In this document: one piece after another, positions 48,838 through 57,623 of the stretch
Layout of the letters: each line of letters starts with the position of its first letter
Numbering within the stretch: the stretch's first letter is position 1
DNA from: AP-15 sp963700185
GTDB lineage: Bacteria > Pseudomonadota > Alphaproteobacteria > ATCC43930 > CGMCC-115725
Direction of reading: 5' to 3'
DNA length: 64,000 nt
NCBI GenBank assembly: GCA_963700185.1
Contig: CAVOWP010000015.1
Location: 1 to 64,000 of the forward strand
Program-made: the position numbers and the translations under genes
The notes under the pieces: model-generated
The model's input: the letters and a program-made list of their open reading frames with translations, nothing else
Told to the model about the DNA's origin: nothing
Database searches by the model: none

Positions 48838-49011
48838 AGCGTCATAGCGGGTTCTGACCAATACCCAGCCCTCGTTGCGCTGGCTGCGGATGAAGGCCTC
48901 GCAGGCTTCGCACTGCGCCGCGAGCGAGTTAAATTCCTGCTCGAGCCCTTCCTCGGAGGATTTGCGGGTGTAGATCGCGCAGCGCTTGCGGCTCGCGTTA
49001 GCCCGCGGCAT
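48838..49011 (-). pseudogene. Serine recombinase, N-terminal fragment
   Basis: MPRANASRKRCAIYTRKSSE, EGLEQEFNSLAAQCEACEAF and IRSQRNEGWVLVRTRYD, close at the DNA level to the start of the 31885-33615 gene. After RTRYD the reading passes into repeat copy f. About 57 residues remain, including the catalytic Ser. Confidence 0.85.
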
Positions 49012-49489
49012 TGCTGCTCTCCTTCGTAGGCAATCCGCGGGCGAGGACCGGTTCGTTGATGACTCGCCGGTGGAGGAGGCAGTCCAGAGCGAACTCGTCT
49101 CTGAAGTAGGGTGCCTGGGAATTACGGCACATTCCGGGGCGATTGTGGATGATAGCGGAAGCGGAAGAGAGCTATTTCGGGCTCGAATACGCCCGAAATC
49201 TTGGTTTTTGCCCCTCGCCAGCTTCTCCAGCTATCTGGATATTAAGCTGCTGAAAACCCGAGCGTTTCTGACGTCAGCGGGTTTAGCGGGAACCGAATTT
49301 ACCGCCTATAAAAAGAGGCGGTTCGATCCCACTATCCCCTCATACAGCTGAAAACCTTATCTTATTCAGTCGCTTAGAGAGGCTAGACACGGGTACCAAT
49401 TTACCGCGGAAGGCGTGCTCTTGTCCACTACCATCATCAGGCGCGGCGCTCTTCTCGCTTTTCAAAATCAGCCGCCCGGGATTGTGACC
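49012..49489. other. Non-coding, related to the window start
   Basis: Contains repeat copy g and blocks (GAATTTACCGCCTATAAAAA, CAATTTACCGCGG) resembling those at 1-340. No gene supported. Confidence 0.45.
49066..49110 (-). repeat. T-arm-like dispersed repeat, copy g
   Basis: GACTCGCCGGTGGAGGAGGC then AGTCCAGAGCGAACTCGTCT. Same sequence type as bases 1-32. Confidence 0.65.
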
Positions 49490-50037
49490 GACTGGCGCAA
49501 TTTGCCGGCCGCCGCTTGGCCGAAGCCGTCCCCTATCTGATCCTCGACGCGCGCGATGAGCGGGTGCGCGAGGCAGGGGCGATTGTCGGCCAGGCGATGC
49601 TAATTGCGACCGGCATCGATTGGGACGGCCGCTGTCAAGTGCTGGCGGTCGAGCTCGCCAATCGCGAGGGCCGGTCGAGCTGGCGGGATTTCCTGCTGGG
49701 GCTCAAAGCGCGCGGTCCGCACGGCGTCGAGTTTGGTCGTGGCCGACGATCACGCGGGTCTCCGAGCGGCGCTTCGCGAGGTTCCGGCGGAAGCGGCCTA
49801 TCGGCGCTGCTACGTGCATTTCCTGCGCAATGCGCTCGACTACGTGTCGCGCCGAGTCGACGACGACGGCCTGCAAGAGCTGCGCTGGCTGGGAGCGCGT
49901 CCTCGGGCCGACGAAGCCGGGACCCGGGGGACCGGCGTGACCTCCCCGAAACGCGGCGCGATTTGGCCGCTTGGCTCGCCAACTGGTTGGGCAAATACCC
50001 CAAGCTCACCGGCTGGGTGGAGCGCTGGCCTGCTTGA
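49490..50037 (+). mobile_element. IS256-family transposase fragment, frameshifted
   Basis: AVPYLILDARDERVREAGAI, GIDWDGRCQVLAVELANREG, SSWRDFLLGLKARG, then (one extra base near 49734) VVADDHAGLRAALREVPAEA and RCYVHFLRNALDYVSRRVDD, then back in frame RRDLAAWLANWLGKYPKLTG. This is the central catalytic part of a mutator-type transposase, of a different subtype from the 7446-8125 remnant. Both ends missing. Confidence 0.8.
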
Positions 50038-50169
50038 TCCCTTACGCGAACAATGCCCAGCTACACGGCGAGGCCGATCTGGACGAAATCACCCATCCAT
50101 TTCGCAAAATCGCGATCGATGACATCTGGACCGACCGATGACGAGGGCGTGCCTATTTCGCGACCTCAC

Positions 50170-50345
50170 GCGTCGGCGCCGCAGCAAAGCTTCGGCTGAC
50201 ATCCGTTCCGGTGACCCAGGCGCGGCACTGGAGCGAGGAGAAGAAACGCGCCTATCGGGTGGCCGACAATCAACTTGAGAGCTGGCGCGAGGAGTTCCGC
50301 AATCTGAAATTCGGCGAATTTGATCTCGGTCTGAGCCGCTTACTT
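50170..50345 (+). pseudogene. ParB-methyltransferase fragment
   Basis: LTSVPVTQARHWSEEKKRAY, RVADNQLESWREEFRNLKFG and EFDLGLS align with residues 83-140 of the protein at 621-1943, with a small internal deletion (DNQL directly followed by ESWREE). No methyltransferase domain follows. Confidence 0.7.
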
Positions 50346-50581
50346 CAGGGCCCGCATGGTTCCGTGTACTCGAAAATTCGGATTACTCCGAAAGGCGGCA
50401 AAAAGCGGTCAGGTCGGCGACGATCGCGGTTTCGATCGGGAGCGGTTAGGTGATCATCAGCGCCGGATCCTCCCATGCTTGCCGTGCATCGGGCTGTAAA
50501 AGTCGGGGCAGCCAGCCTTTTGTCCGGGTCATAGTTATGGTATCTTCCTCCGCAGAGCATACAACATCTAGGCGACGTGTG

Positions 50582-51257
50582 ATGACGATCGACACGGACC
50601 GCAAGACGTACTGGGACCTACCGGAAACGTTGACATGGATCGTCACTCGGGATGAACGACGTGTCGCAGCCCTTCGGGACCGGAGTGATCAAGAAAAAAT
50701 GGCTCTGGCGAATTCGGCGATGAGGATCCCTCGGGCTGTTCTCCCTGCCAGGGCCTTCGGGATCAAATCTCGGCGCGGAGCTGGAAGCGCCTGCACCGCA
50801 GGGCGATGGAGCGGCGTTGGATCCTCTGAGTGACGTGCTCGCCAAGGTACAGAGCGGTCGTGTTCGGATGACTGCGATCAGATGTGACGGGAGCAGCGGT
50901 GCGCAAATCACAGTGCCACTGGCCGAGCTGAACGACTTGAGGATCCTGCGGATCCCGAGCCACTCCTTTGCGCCGGTGGGACTATGGTGGCGCTGGACCC
51001 TGGTTTGGAGGTCGCCCCAGTTTTTGCGGGCCGATGTGGTCGTCGCGTGGCCGGCGCGAAAAACCAAAACAGCTGTGGTGTCTGCCGCGATCCTCCGCCA
51101 TTTGCGCGAGATCATGAGCGCTGAGGCACCGCTTACCAAGCTCGAAGCGTAGCGGCGGTGTATCGCCGAGGTGCCCAACGCCTATCCAGAAGCCTTCAAG
51201 AAGGCATGGGCGGAACTGGATCCCTCCTGTAAGAGGCGGCGCCCTCCGTGCCAATGA
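50582..51257 (+). pseudogene. Hypothetical gene with frameshift and nonsense codon
   Basis: Start MTIDTDRKTYWDLPETLTWI at 50582, then VTRDERRVAALRDRSDQEKM. Near 50720-50740 the reading changes frame to LGAELEAPAPQGDGAALDPL, SDVLAKVQSGRVRMTAIRCD and VPLAELNDLRILRIPSHSFA. A TAG at 51150-51152 interrupts, but the same frame continues RRCIAEVPNAYPEAFKKAWA, ELDPSCKRRRPP to TGA 51257. A CAG-to-TAG change would explain the stop. The whole resembles an uncharacterised rhizobial protein family; function unknown. Confidence 0.6.
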
Positions 51258-51318
51258 AAGTGAGACATCTTAGCCCGGGAATATTTAGACTTGAGGGCGC
51301 AGAAGGATCATCTCGTTC

Positions 51319-51786
51319 ATGCCCATGCTCCCGAAACCGATTAATCCAGCAGGTGGCGCCGCCACGGTCGGTTTGCGCAGACCGACGGTTGTACCGGCGC
51401 CATCCGCTGCGTCACCCGAACTCTCCAATCGCCCGCGGCGACGGACGTTCACTGCCCAGGACAAGTTGCGCATCCTGACCGAGACCGATCGCGCCGCCGA
51501 CACTGGTGGGGTTGGCGCGATTTTGCGTCGCGAGGGCATTTACTCTTCGACGCTCGGCGACTGGCGTAGGCTTCGCGCGGCCGGGGCCTTTGGCGCTCTG
51601 GTTCCGGTCAAGCGTGGCCCGAAAACCGCCGAACCCAACCCGCTGGCGGGCGAACTCGCTTTTGTTCAGCAGGAGAATGCGCGTCTGACGCGGCGGTTGG
51701 CCCGCGCCGAGGCCATCATCGACGTGCAAAAAAAAGTTGCGGAACTGCTGGGTATCCCGTTGGCGCCGAGCGACGGCGAGCCCTGA
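51319..51786 (+). CDS. IS3-family OrfA
   Basis: 155 residues. HTH region RRRTFTAQDKLRILTETDRA, and ILRREGIYSSTLGDWRRLRA; leucine-rich coiled coil FVQQENARLTRRLARAEAII. A run of eight A residues (51728-51735) lies in phase as CAA AAA AAA GTT near the end and can slip by -1; the -1 frame is open from there into OrfB. IS3 elements make their active OrfAB transposase by exactly this kind of slippage. Confidence 0.85.
   Translation: MPMLPKPINPAGGAATVGLRRPTVVPAPSAASPELSNRPRRRTFTAQDKLRILTETDRAADTGGVGAILRREGIYSSTLGDWRRLRAAGAFGALVPVKRGPKTAEPNPLAGELAFVQQENARLTRRLARAEAIIDVQKKVAELLGIPLAPSDGEP
51728..51736 (+). promoter_or_regulatory. Probable -1 frameshift slippery run
   Basis: A8G in OrfA phase; a -1 shift enters the OrfB frame without stop codons between 51735 and the OrfB start at 51798. 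Confidence 0.7.
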
Positions 51787-51797
51787 CAGCGGCCATC

Positions 51798-52928
51798 GTG
51801 GCGCTCGCGCCGGCCAACCGCATGACTGCCATGGCCTGTGCCGCGCTGGGGGTCTCGCGCGCCACCGTTCAGCGCCGACGCGCCGTTCTGGCCGCACCGG
51901 CGGCGGTGCGCCACCCGCGAGCTCGGCCAGCCAGGGCGCTGACTATCCCACAACAGCAGGCGGTTCTGGACTTATTGCATGCGCCAGGTTTCGTCGACCA
52001 AGCGCCGGCGGAAGTCTACGCCACCCTGCTCGATCAGGGCATCTACCACTGCTCGATCCGCACGATGTATCGCATCCTCGAGCAGCACGCCGAAGTGCGC
52101 GAACGCCGCGCTCAGCTGCGCCACCCCGTCTATCAGAAGCCCGAGCTGCTGGCGGAAGGCCCCAATCAGGTCTGGTCCTGGGACATCACCAAGCTGATGG
52201 GGCCGGCGAAATGGACGTATTTCTATCTCTACGTCATCCTCGACATCTTCAGCCGACGCGTGGTCGGCTGGTGCGTGGCCGATGCGGAAAGTGCGGCCCT
52301 GTTCAAGCCATTGCTCGATGAGGCGATTGCAAAGCACCGAGTGCCATACGGCCAGCTCACACTGCACGCAGATCGCGGTGCACCGATGAAGGCCAAAGCC
52401 ACCGCGCTGCTGCTGGCAGATCTTGGCGTCACCCGCTCGCATAGCCGACCGCACACGTCCAGCGACAACCCGTTCTCCGAAAGCCAGTTCAAGAACTTGA
52501 AATACCAGCCGCAATTCCCCGCGCGCTTCGGCTGCATCGAGGATGCCCGAGGCTTCTTGCGCTATTATTTTGATTGGTACAATCAGGACCATCACCACTT
52601 CGGGATCGGCCTGATGACCCCAAACCAGGTTCATTACGGCCAGGCCAACGCCGTCTACCTCGCTCGCCAGCACACTCTCGATCAGGCCCTTCGCCAACAC
52701 CCTGAACGCTTCGTCAATCGGCCCCCGACACCGCCGGCCAAACCGAAAGCAACCTGGATCAATCCACCATCCACCAAACCCAAGCGGTTCATCGACGCTG
52801 CCCGTCGACCCGCTGAGCGGCCTCAGCAGAACGACGCATCCTTGATCACGGCAACTTTAGTCGATGCCTCTGCCAAAGCCCAAGCTGCTGGCGGGTTGGC
52901 GGCGCGCGAAGCTGATCGCCTTGATTAA
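51798..52928 (+). CDS. IS3-family transposase OrfB
   Basis: 376 residues from GTG 51798. The integrase core has WSWDITKLMGPAKWTYFYLY (first Asp), LTLHADRGAPMKAKATALLL (second Asp) and NPFSESQFKNLKYQPQFPAR (Glu), followed by HHFGIGLMTPNQVHYG. Intact together with OrfA, so this is the best candidate for an active element in the window. Terminal repeats were not determined. Confidence 0.92.
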   Translation: MALAPANRMTAMACAALGVSRATVQRRRAVLAAPAAVRHPRARPARALTIPQQQAVLDLLHAPGFVDQAPAEVYATLLDQGIYHCSIRTMYRILEQHAEVRERRAQLRHPVYQKPELLAEGPNQVWSWDITKLMGPAKWTYFYLYVILDIFSRRVVGWCVADAESAALFKPLLDEAIAKHRVPYGQLTLHADRGAPMKAKATALLLADLGVTRSHSRPHTSSDNPFSESQFKNLKYQPQFPARFGCIEDARGFLRYYFDWYNQDHHHFGIGLMTPNQVHYGQANAVYLARQHTLDQALRQHPERFVNRPPTPPAKPKATWINPPSTKPKRFIDAARRPAERPQQNDASLITATLVDASAKAQAAGGLAAREADRLD

Positions 52929-53104
52929 CGAATCATACCTCAGCTTTCGCGGTTGTGGCACCTGTGGGGTTGTGGTCAACGCGCTTGCGTTGTCCACAAA
53001 TCCACAGGCTGGACCTCTTCGTTACTCGCTGGCCTTCCACTTGCGATGCTCAAAGAAACCAAAACTCTGAGCCTAAACTCCGACCCCCGGCTGTATCAAA
53101 GTCG

Positions 53105-53607
53105 TTGACACGCTCCAGTCCCTCACCGCTTATTGCGTTTATCTTGAACTGAGGCCCCTTCCCTCCACCGGCGTTACCCAGCTTCATCGGTACTACGGGC
53201 CTCTCCGCCACCCCAGCGCGCCCGGCCTGTCCCTCGCGGGCGTCCGGTTGATCATCCCTGATCACGCATTGGGGCTTCCCGTGTTGCGTGCGCTTTCCTT
53301 GTGTACATGCTGCCGCCACTACCCCGGTGCAGCGGCTGGGTGTATTCCTCGCTCATCTCACCCAACCGTGTCAGCCTTCCCCGGAAGGGGTCGCCGGGTC
53401 GGCCTGCACATCGACCTTTTCGAGGCTTGCTCGGCGTTCACTCGCGTTGCGGCCTGCACACTCGCGCGGTCACCGTAATTCGTGACCCGCTATCCGAAGG
53501 CTTCAGACATTTCGTCTCCTCCATGCCTGCTCCGGTTGCTTCCGGCTGGAGCGAATCGCCGGGTGGGGCTTGCACCCACTGGAAAGCGCCGCCTTAGCAC
53601 GGCGCAC
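53105..53607 (-). mobile_element. Group II intron, 5' part
   Basis: Minus strand begins GTGCGCCGTGCTAAGGCGGC at 53607, a standard group II intron 5' end, and continues GGGTGCAAGCCCCACCC and AAGCCTTCGG structural segments. Further in, an intron-encoded protein start is readable: VAERPVVPMKLGNAGGGKGP, then QFKINAISGEGLE, typical of the reverse transcriptase/maturase N-terminus. It is cut near 53105, before the RT domain. Plus-strand frames here (such as LCTCCRHYPGAA) are antisense artefacts often annotated as proteins. The insertion lies about 130 bases before the next gene. Confidence 0.8.
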
Positions 53608-53734
53608 CCCCAATTCGGCCATTGCCCAATCCAGTTGCCCGCAGGCCGGCCTTGAACAATATGAAATTTCGTGGGGTGCCCCTATACGCGCGTACAATGG
53701 TGGAAGCCCGAGCGGGGCCCCTAAATGACGGTCG

Positions 53735-56611
53735 ATGGATCCCGCCTCCGAATCACTGGCGAGCCTCGCGTTCGGTCGGTTTCGGGTGTTGCCGCATCGC
53801 CGGGAGCTGCTCGCCGACAGCCGGCCGATCAAGCTCGGCGGGCGCGCTTTCGACGTGCTGATGGCGCTGATCGAGGCGCGCGGAACTGTCCTCGGCAAGG
53901 GCGCGCTGATGGCGCACGTGTGGCCCAATCGGGTCGTCGAGGAGAAAAATCTGCACGTCCAGATTTCGGCGTTGCGCACCGCTCTAGGGGCGGAGCGCGA
54001 GCTGATCCGCACGGTGTCCGGACGGGGCTACCAGTTCACCGGCGAGACCCGCGTGCTGTCAGGTAGCCCGGACGAGCACGGCGGCGCGGAGCTCGAGGCA
54101 GCGCAGCCAGCATCGGCCCTGCCGCCAACGAACCTGCCGGGGCCGGTTTCCGAGCTGATCGGCCGGGACGAAGCGCTGCGCGAGATCTTGAGCCACTCCG
54201 CCGCGCATCGGCTCGTCACGCTGACCGGCGCCGGCGGCATCGGCAAGACGCGACTCGCGCTCGCAGCTGCGCGCCGGCTGCTGCCGAAATTTGCCGACGG
54301 GGTCTGGGTCGCCGAGGTCGCGCCGCTCGCCGATCCTGCTCTCGTTCCCGCCGCCATTGCTGGGGCCCTCGGGCTCGAGTTTCCTGCCAGCGCAGTCTCA
54401 GCGGAGCTTATTGCCAATGCGCTGAGCCGGAAAGAGCTGCTGCTCGTGCTCGACAATTGCGAGCATGTAATCGACGCCGCGGCGATGATGGCCGAGGCGT
54501 TGTTGCGCGCCAACCCGGCGGCGCATGTCATCGCCACGAGCCGGGAGCCGTTGAAGGCAGAAGGGGAGTGGATTTATTCGGTGCCGCCGCTCGCCGTGCC
54601 AGCGGAGGATGCCGAGGATGAGGACGACCCTCTGCGATACGGCGCCGTTCGGCTGTTCGTCGAGAGAGCGCAGGCCGCAGCGCCGCATTTTTCGCCGGAC
54701 CGACGCTTTGCGGCCCTGATTGCGGCGATCTGCCGGCGGCTCGACGGCATCCCGCTGGCGATCGAACTGGCCGCGGCGCGCGTCGCCGCACTCGGTATCG
54801 AGGAGGTCGCCGCCCGCCTCGACGATCGCTTCCTGCTCCTGGCCGGCGGCCGGCGGACGGCATTGCCGCGGCACCAAACGTTGCGGGCGACGCTCGACTG
54901 GAGTTACGAGCTGCTGCCCGAGCCCGAACGCGTGGTCCTGCGTCGGCTGGAGGTCTTCGCCGGCGCCTTCTGCCTGGAGGCGGCCCGTGCGGTTGTGGCG
55001 AGCCCAGAGCTTGCGCCGTCGGAAGTCGTCGACGGTCTTTCCAATCTGGTCGCGAAATCCCTCGTCGCGGCAGAGGTCGCCGGCACTGTTGCGCACTATC
55101 GATTGCTCGACACGACACGGGCCTACGCGCTCGAAAAGCTTGCCGAAAGCGGCGAGCTGGACGTGGTCGCGCGGCGCCATGCCGAATTTTATCGAGAGCT
55201 TTTCGAGCGGACCGAAACCGAATGGGAAACGCGGCCAACCGCCGAATGGCTGGCCAATTACGGGTGGCGTCTCGACAATTTGCGCGCGGCGCTCGACTGG
55301 GCCTTTTCGCCGAATGGCGATCCGACAATCGGCGTGGCGCTGACTGCGGCCGCGGTGCCCGTATGGAAGCATCTGTCGATGATGGGGGAGTGCCGCAGCC
55401 GTGTCGAACGGGCGCTCGCCATTCTCGGCTCCGCAGCGAGCCGGGACGTGTGTCGGAAACTGAAACTTCAGGCCGCGCTCGCGACGGCGCTGATATATAC
55501 CAAAGGTGGCATTTCCGAGATCGCTGCGACCTGGACAAGGGCACTCGAGATTGCGGAGAGCCTCGATGATACCGAATACCAGTTGCGGTCGCTCTGGGGC
55601 CTGTGGTCATTTCACATCGGCAGCGGACACCATCGCCTCGTTTGGGCGCAACGTTTCCATACTGTGGCGGCGAAGCGGTCCGACGCCAGCGACCAGGTAA
55701 TCGGCGAGCGAATGATCGCCATCTCACAGTATTATCTGGGCGACCTTTCCAGCGCGCGGCAGCACATCGAACATGCGCTGACTGACTATGTGCTTCCTAC
55801 TCGGAAGTTGCATATCATTCGATTCCAGGCCGACCAGAGAGTGGTACAAGGCGTCTTCCTTGCACGCATCCTCTGGTTGCAGGGGTTTCCGGATCAGGCG
55901 ATGCGCTCCGCCCACAGCAGCGTCGAGGACGCCCGAGCGAGCCACCACGCAATGTCGCTGTGTTACGCTCTGGCCCTGGCGGCATGTCCTATCGCGCTGT
56001 CGGTCGGCGACCTGGCGGCGGCAGAACATTACGTGCGAATGCTGCTTGATCATGCGACAAAGCATGCGCTGCCGCTCTGGCGCGCCTGGGGCCTCAGCCA
56101 GCAAGGAGTGCTCGAAATCAAGCGCGGCGATGTCGCGACCGGGTTAGAGCTGCTGGGCGCGGGCTTTGACGCACTTGGCGAGGCACGGGCTGCTTTGGGT
56201 TACGTCATCTTCCGGGGGGCTTTGGCATCGGGCTTGGGTCGTGCCGGGCAGATCGCTGACGGCATCGCAGCGATCGAGGAGGCGCTGGCATGGACCGAGC
56301 GCACCGAGGAACGCTGGATCATTGCTGAGTTCCTGCGCATCAAGGGCGAGCTGCTTCTGCTGGAGGGCGCGCCCGCGGCCGCCGCGACGGCCGAGGATCA
56401 CTTCCGGCAGGCGCTCGCCTGGGCGCGCCGGCAAGGCGCCCTCTCCTTCGAACTGCGCGCCGCCACGAGCCTTGCCCGGCTGCTGCGCGATCAGGGCCGT
56501 CCCGCTGACGCGATGGCGCTCCTCCAGCCGGTCTACGACCGGTTTACCGAAGGGTTCGACACGGCCGATCTAAAAGCGGCAAAGGCACTGATCGACGATT
56601 TTCTACAATAG
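53735..56611 (+). CDS. Winged-helix, NB-ARC-type ATPase, TPR regulator
   Basis: 958 residues. OmpR/ToxR-type winged helix at about 12-105 (FGRFRVLPHRRELLADSRPI, HVQISALRTALGAERELIRT, VSGRGYQFTGET); an NB-ARC-like ATPase with Walker A LTGAGGIGKTRLALAAA (165-172) and Walker B LLLVLDNCEHV, then DWSYELLPEPERVVLRRL; and a long helical TPR-like C-terminus from about 500. This AfsR/CadC-mixed layout is found in large STAND regulators that bind DNA directly and sense an unknown ligand through the repeats. ATG 53735 is the first start; no strong Shine-Dalgarno is seen. It stands alone and convergent with the aquaporin gene; target genes unknown. Confidence 0.88.
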   Translation: MDPASESLASLAFGRFRVLPHRRELLADSRPIKLGGRAFDVLMALIEARGTVLGKGALMAHVWPNRVVEEKNLHVQISALRTALGAERELIRTVSGRGYQFTGETRVLSGSPDEHGGAELEAAQPASALPPTNLPGPVSELIGRDEALREILSHSAAHRLVTLTGAGGIGKTRLALAAARRLLPKFADGVWVAEVAPLADPALVPAAIAGALGLEFPASAVSAELIANALSRKELLLVLDNCEHVIDAAAMMAEALLRANPAAHVIATSREPLKAEGEWIYSVPPLAVPAEDAEDEDDPLRYGAVRLFVERAQAAAPHFSPDRRFAALIAAICRRLDGIPLAIELAAARVAALGIEEVAARLDDRFLLLAGGRRTALPRHQTLRATLDWSYELLPEPERVVLRRLEVFAGAFCLEAARAVVASPELAPSEVVDGLSNLVAKSLVAAEVAGTVAHYRLLDTTRAYALEKLAESGELDVVARRHAEFYRELFERTETEWETRPTAEWLANYGWRLDNLRAALDWAFSPNGDPTIGVALTAAAVPVWKHLSMMGECRSRVERALAILGSAASRDVCRKLKLQAALATALIYTKGGISEIAATWTRALEIAESLDDTEYQLRSLWGLWSFHIGSGHHRLVWAQRFHTVAAKRSDASDQVIGERMIAISQYYLGDLSSARQHIEHALTDYVLPTRKLHIIRFQADQRVVQGVFLARILWLQGFPDQAMRSAHSSVEDARASHHAMSLCYALALAACPIALSVGDLAAAEHYVRMLLDHATKHALPLWRAWGLSQQGVLEIKRGDVATGLELLGAGFDALGEARAALGYVIFRGALASGLGRAGQIADGIAAIEEALAWTERTEERWIIAEFLRIKGELLLLEGAPAAAATAEDHFRQALAWARRQGALSFELRAATSLARLLRDQGRPADAMALLQPVYDRFTEGFDTADLKAAKALIDDFLQ

Positions 56612-56766
56612 CAAGGGGCGCAAGCAAGGGGCGCAACGCCGCGGCGCTTGTCGAGCTAAGCTCCAAGACGGCGCGGTGTCGACTGGCATGAAGGCGGCGT
56701 GAATGTGGGCGGCACGGCGCTGCCTGCTCCGCTCCGCCCACATCCAAGGCTCACTCGGCCACAGGC

Positions 56767-57468
56767 TTACTCGGCCGGTGCCGCAGCCGCCTCGGGCCGC
56801 TCGTGAGTGAGTGTGCCCCGCTGCGCCCAGAACCAGCGGTACAGCGCGGCGGCAAAGATCGCACCGACCAACTGAGCCGCGACGTAGAGCGGGACTTCTT
56901 CATAAAGACCGGCTGCGACCGCTGGCCCGATAGTCCGCGCCGGGTTGATGCTGCCGCCAGTCATCACACCGAAGCCGAGAATGCAGAGCGTCACGGTCAT
57001 TCCGATTGCAGCCGGTGCCAGTCTGCTGGGGCTGCGCACGGAGGTGTGCAAGACGGTGCCGACGAGAAACAACGTGCCCATAGCTTCGAACATGAATGCA
57101 CCGCCGTAGGTGATGCGCTGCCTGTCGACCAGTGTGGCGCCAAGGTTGGCAACTGGCCCGCCATACGCCAGAAGCAGCACATAGGCGGCGGCGATGCCGC
57201 CGGCGAGCTGGGCGACGATGTAAGGCGTAACGCGACGGCTTGGAAACACTCCCGCTGTTGCGAGGCCGATTGTGACGGCTGGATTGAAATGGCCACCGCT
57301 GATGTCGCCGAATGCCGCGACAAACACCAGGATGGTGAGGCCGTGCGCGAATGCGACGGGCGGATCATGGTTGACGCCGAGCGATACTGCCGCCCCGGCG
57401 CCAATAAAGATCAGCGCGAAGGTGCCGATGAACTCCGCCACGAGCTTGGGTGTAAGTGAGTTTGACAT
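56767..57468 (-). CDS. MIP-family channel (aquaporin)
   Basis: 233 residues from ATG 57468, preceded by GGAG; a longer frame to 57531 lacks a ribosome site. Six helices with the two half-helix motifs GGHFNPAVTIGLA and GGSINPARTIGPA, which line the pore. Water or small neutral solutes pass the inner membrane; selectivity cannot be fixed from sequence. It lies 155 bases after the catalase gene on the same strand, so hydrogen peroxide entry linked to catalase is a possible role. Confidence 0.9.
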   Translation of the reverse strand: MSNSLTPKLVAEFIGTFALIFIGAGAAVSLGVNHDPPVAFAHGLTILVFVAAFGDISGGHFNPAVTIGLATAGVFPSRRVTPYIVAQLAGGIAAAYVLLLAYGGPVANLGATLVDRQRITYGGAFMFEAMGTLFLVGTVLHTSVRSPSRLAPAAIGMTVTLCILGFGVMTGGSINPARTIGPAVAAGLYEEVPLYVAAQLVGAIFAAALYRWFWAQRGTLTHERPEAAAAPAE

Positions 57469-57623
57469 TTGATCTCCGAGGGATGAGTGCGCCGGTCCCC
57501 TGGCGCGGTCAGCGACGCGCCGGGGAACCATGCGTCCGTGGAAAGGGTTGCTGGGCGCCAGCGGGCACCGCGTGTCGACCAGCTAGAGCGGGCAGGTCCC
57601 TTCCGCTCGCCAGTGGCGAATTG

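Noticed and set aside
53248..53597. Plus-strand hypothetical proteins in the intron region
   Set aside because: They are antisense to group II intron RNA domains and the maturase start.
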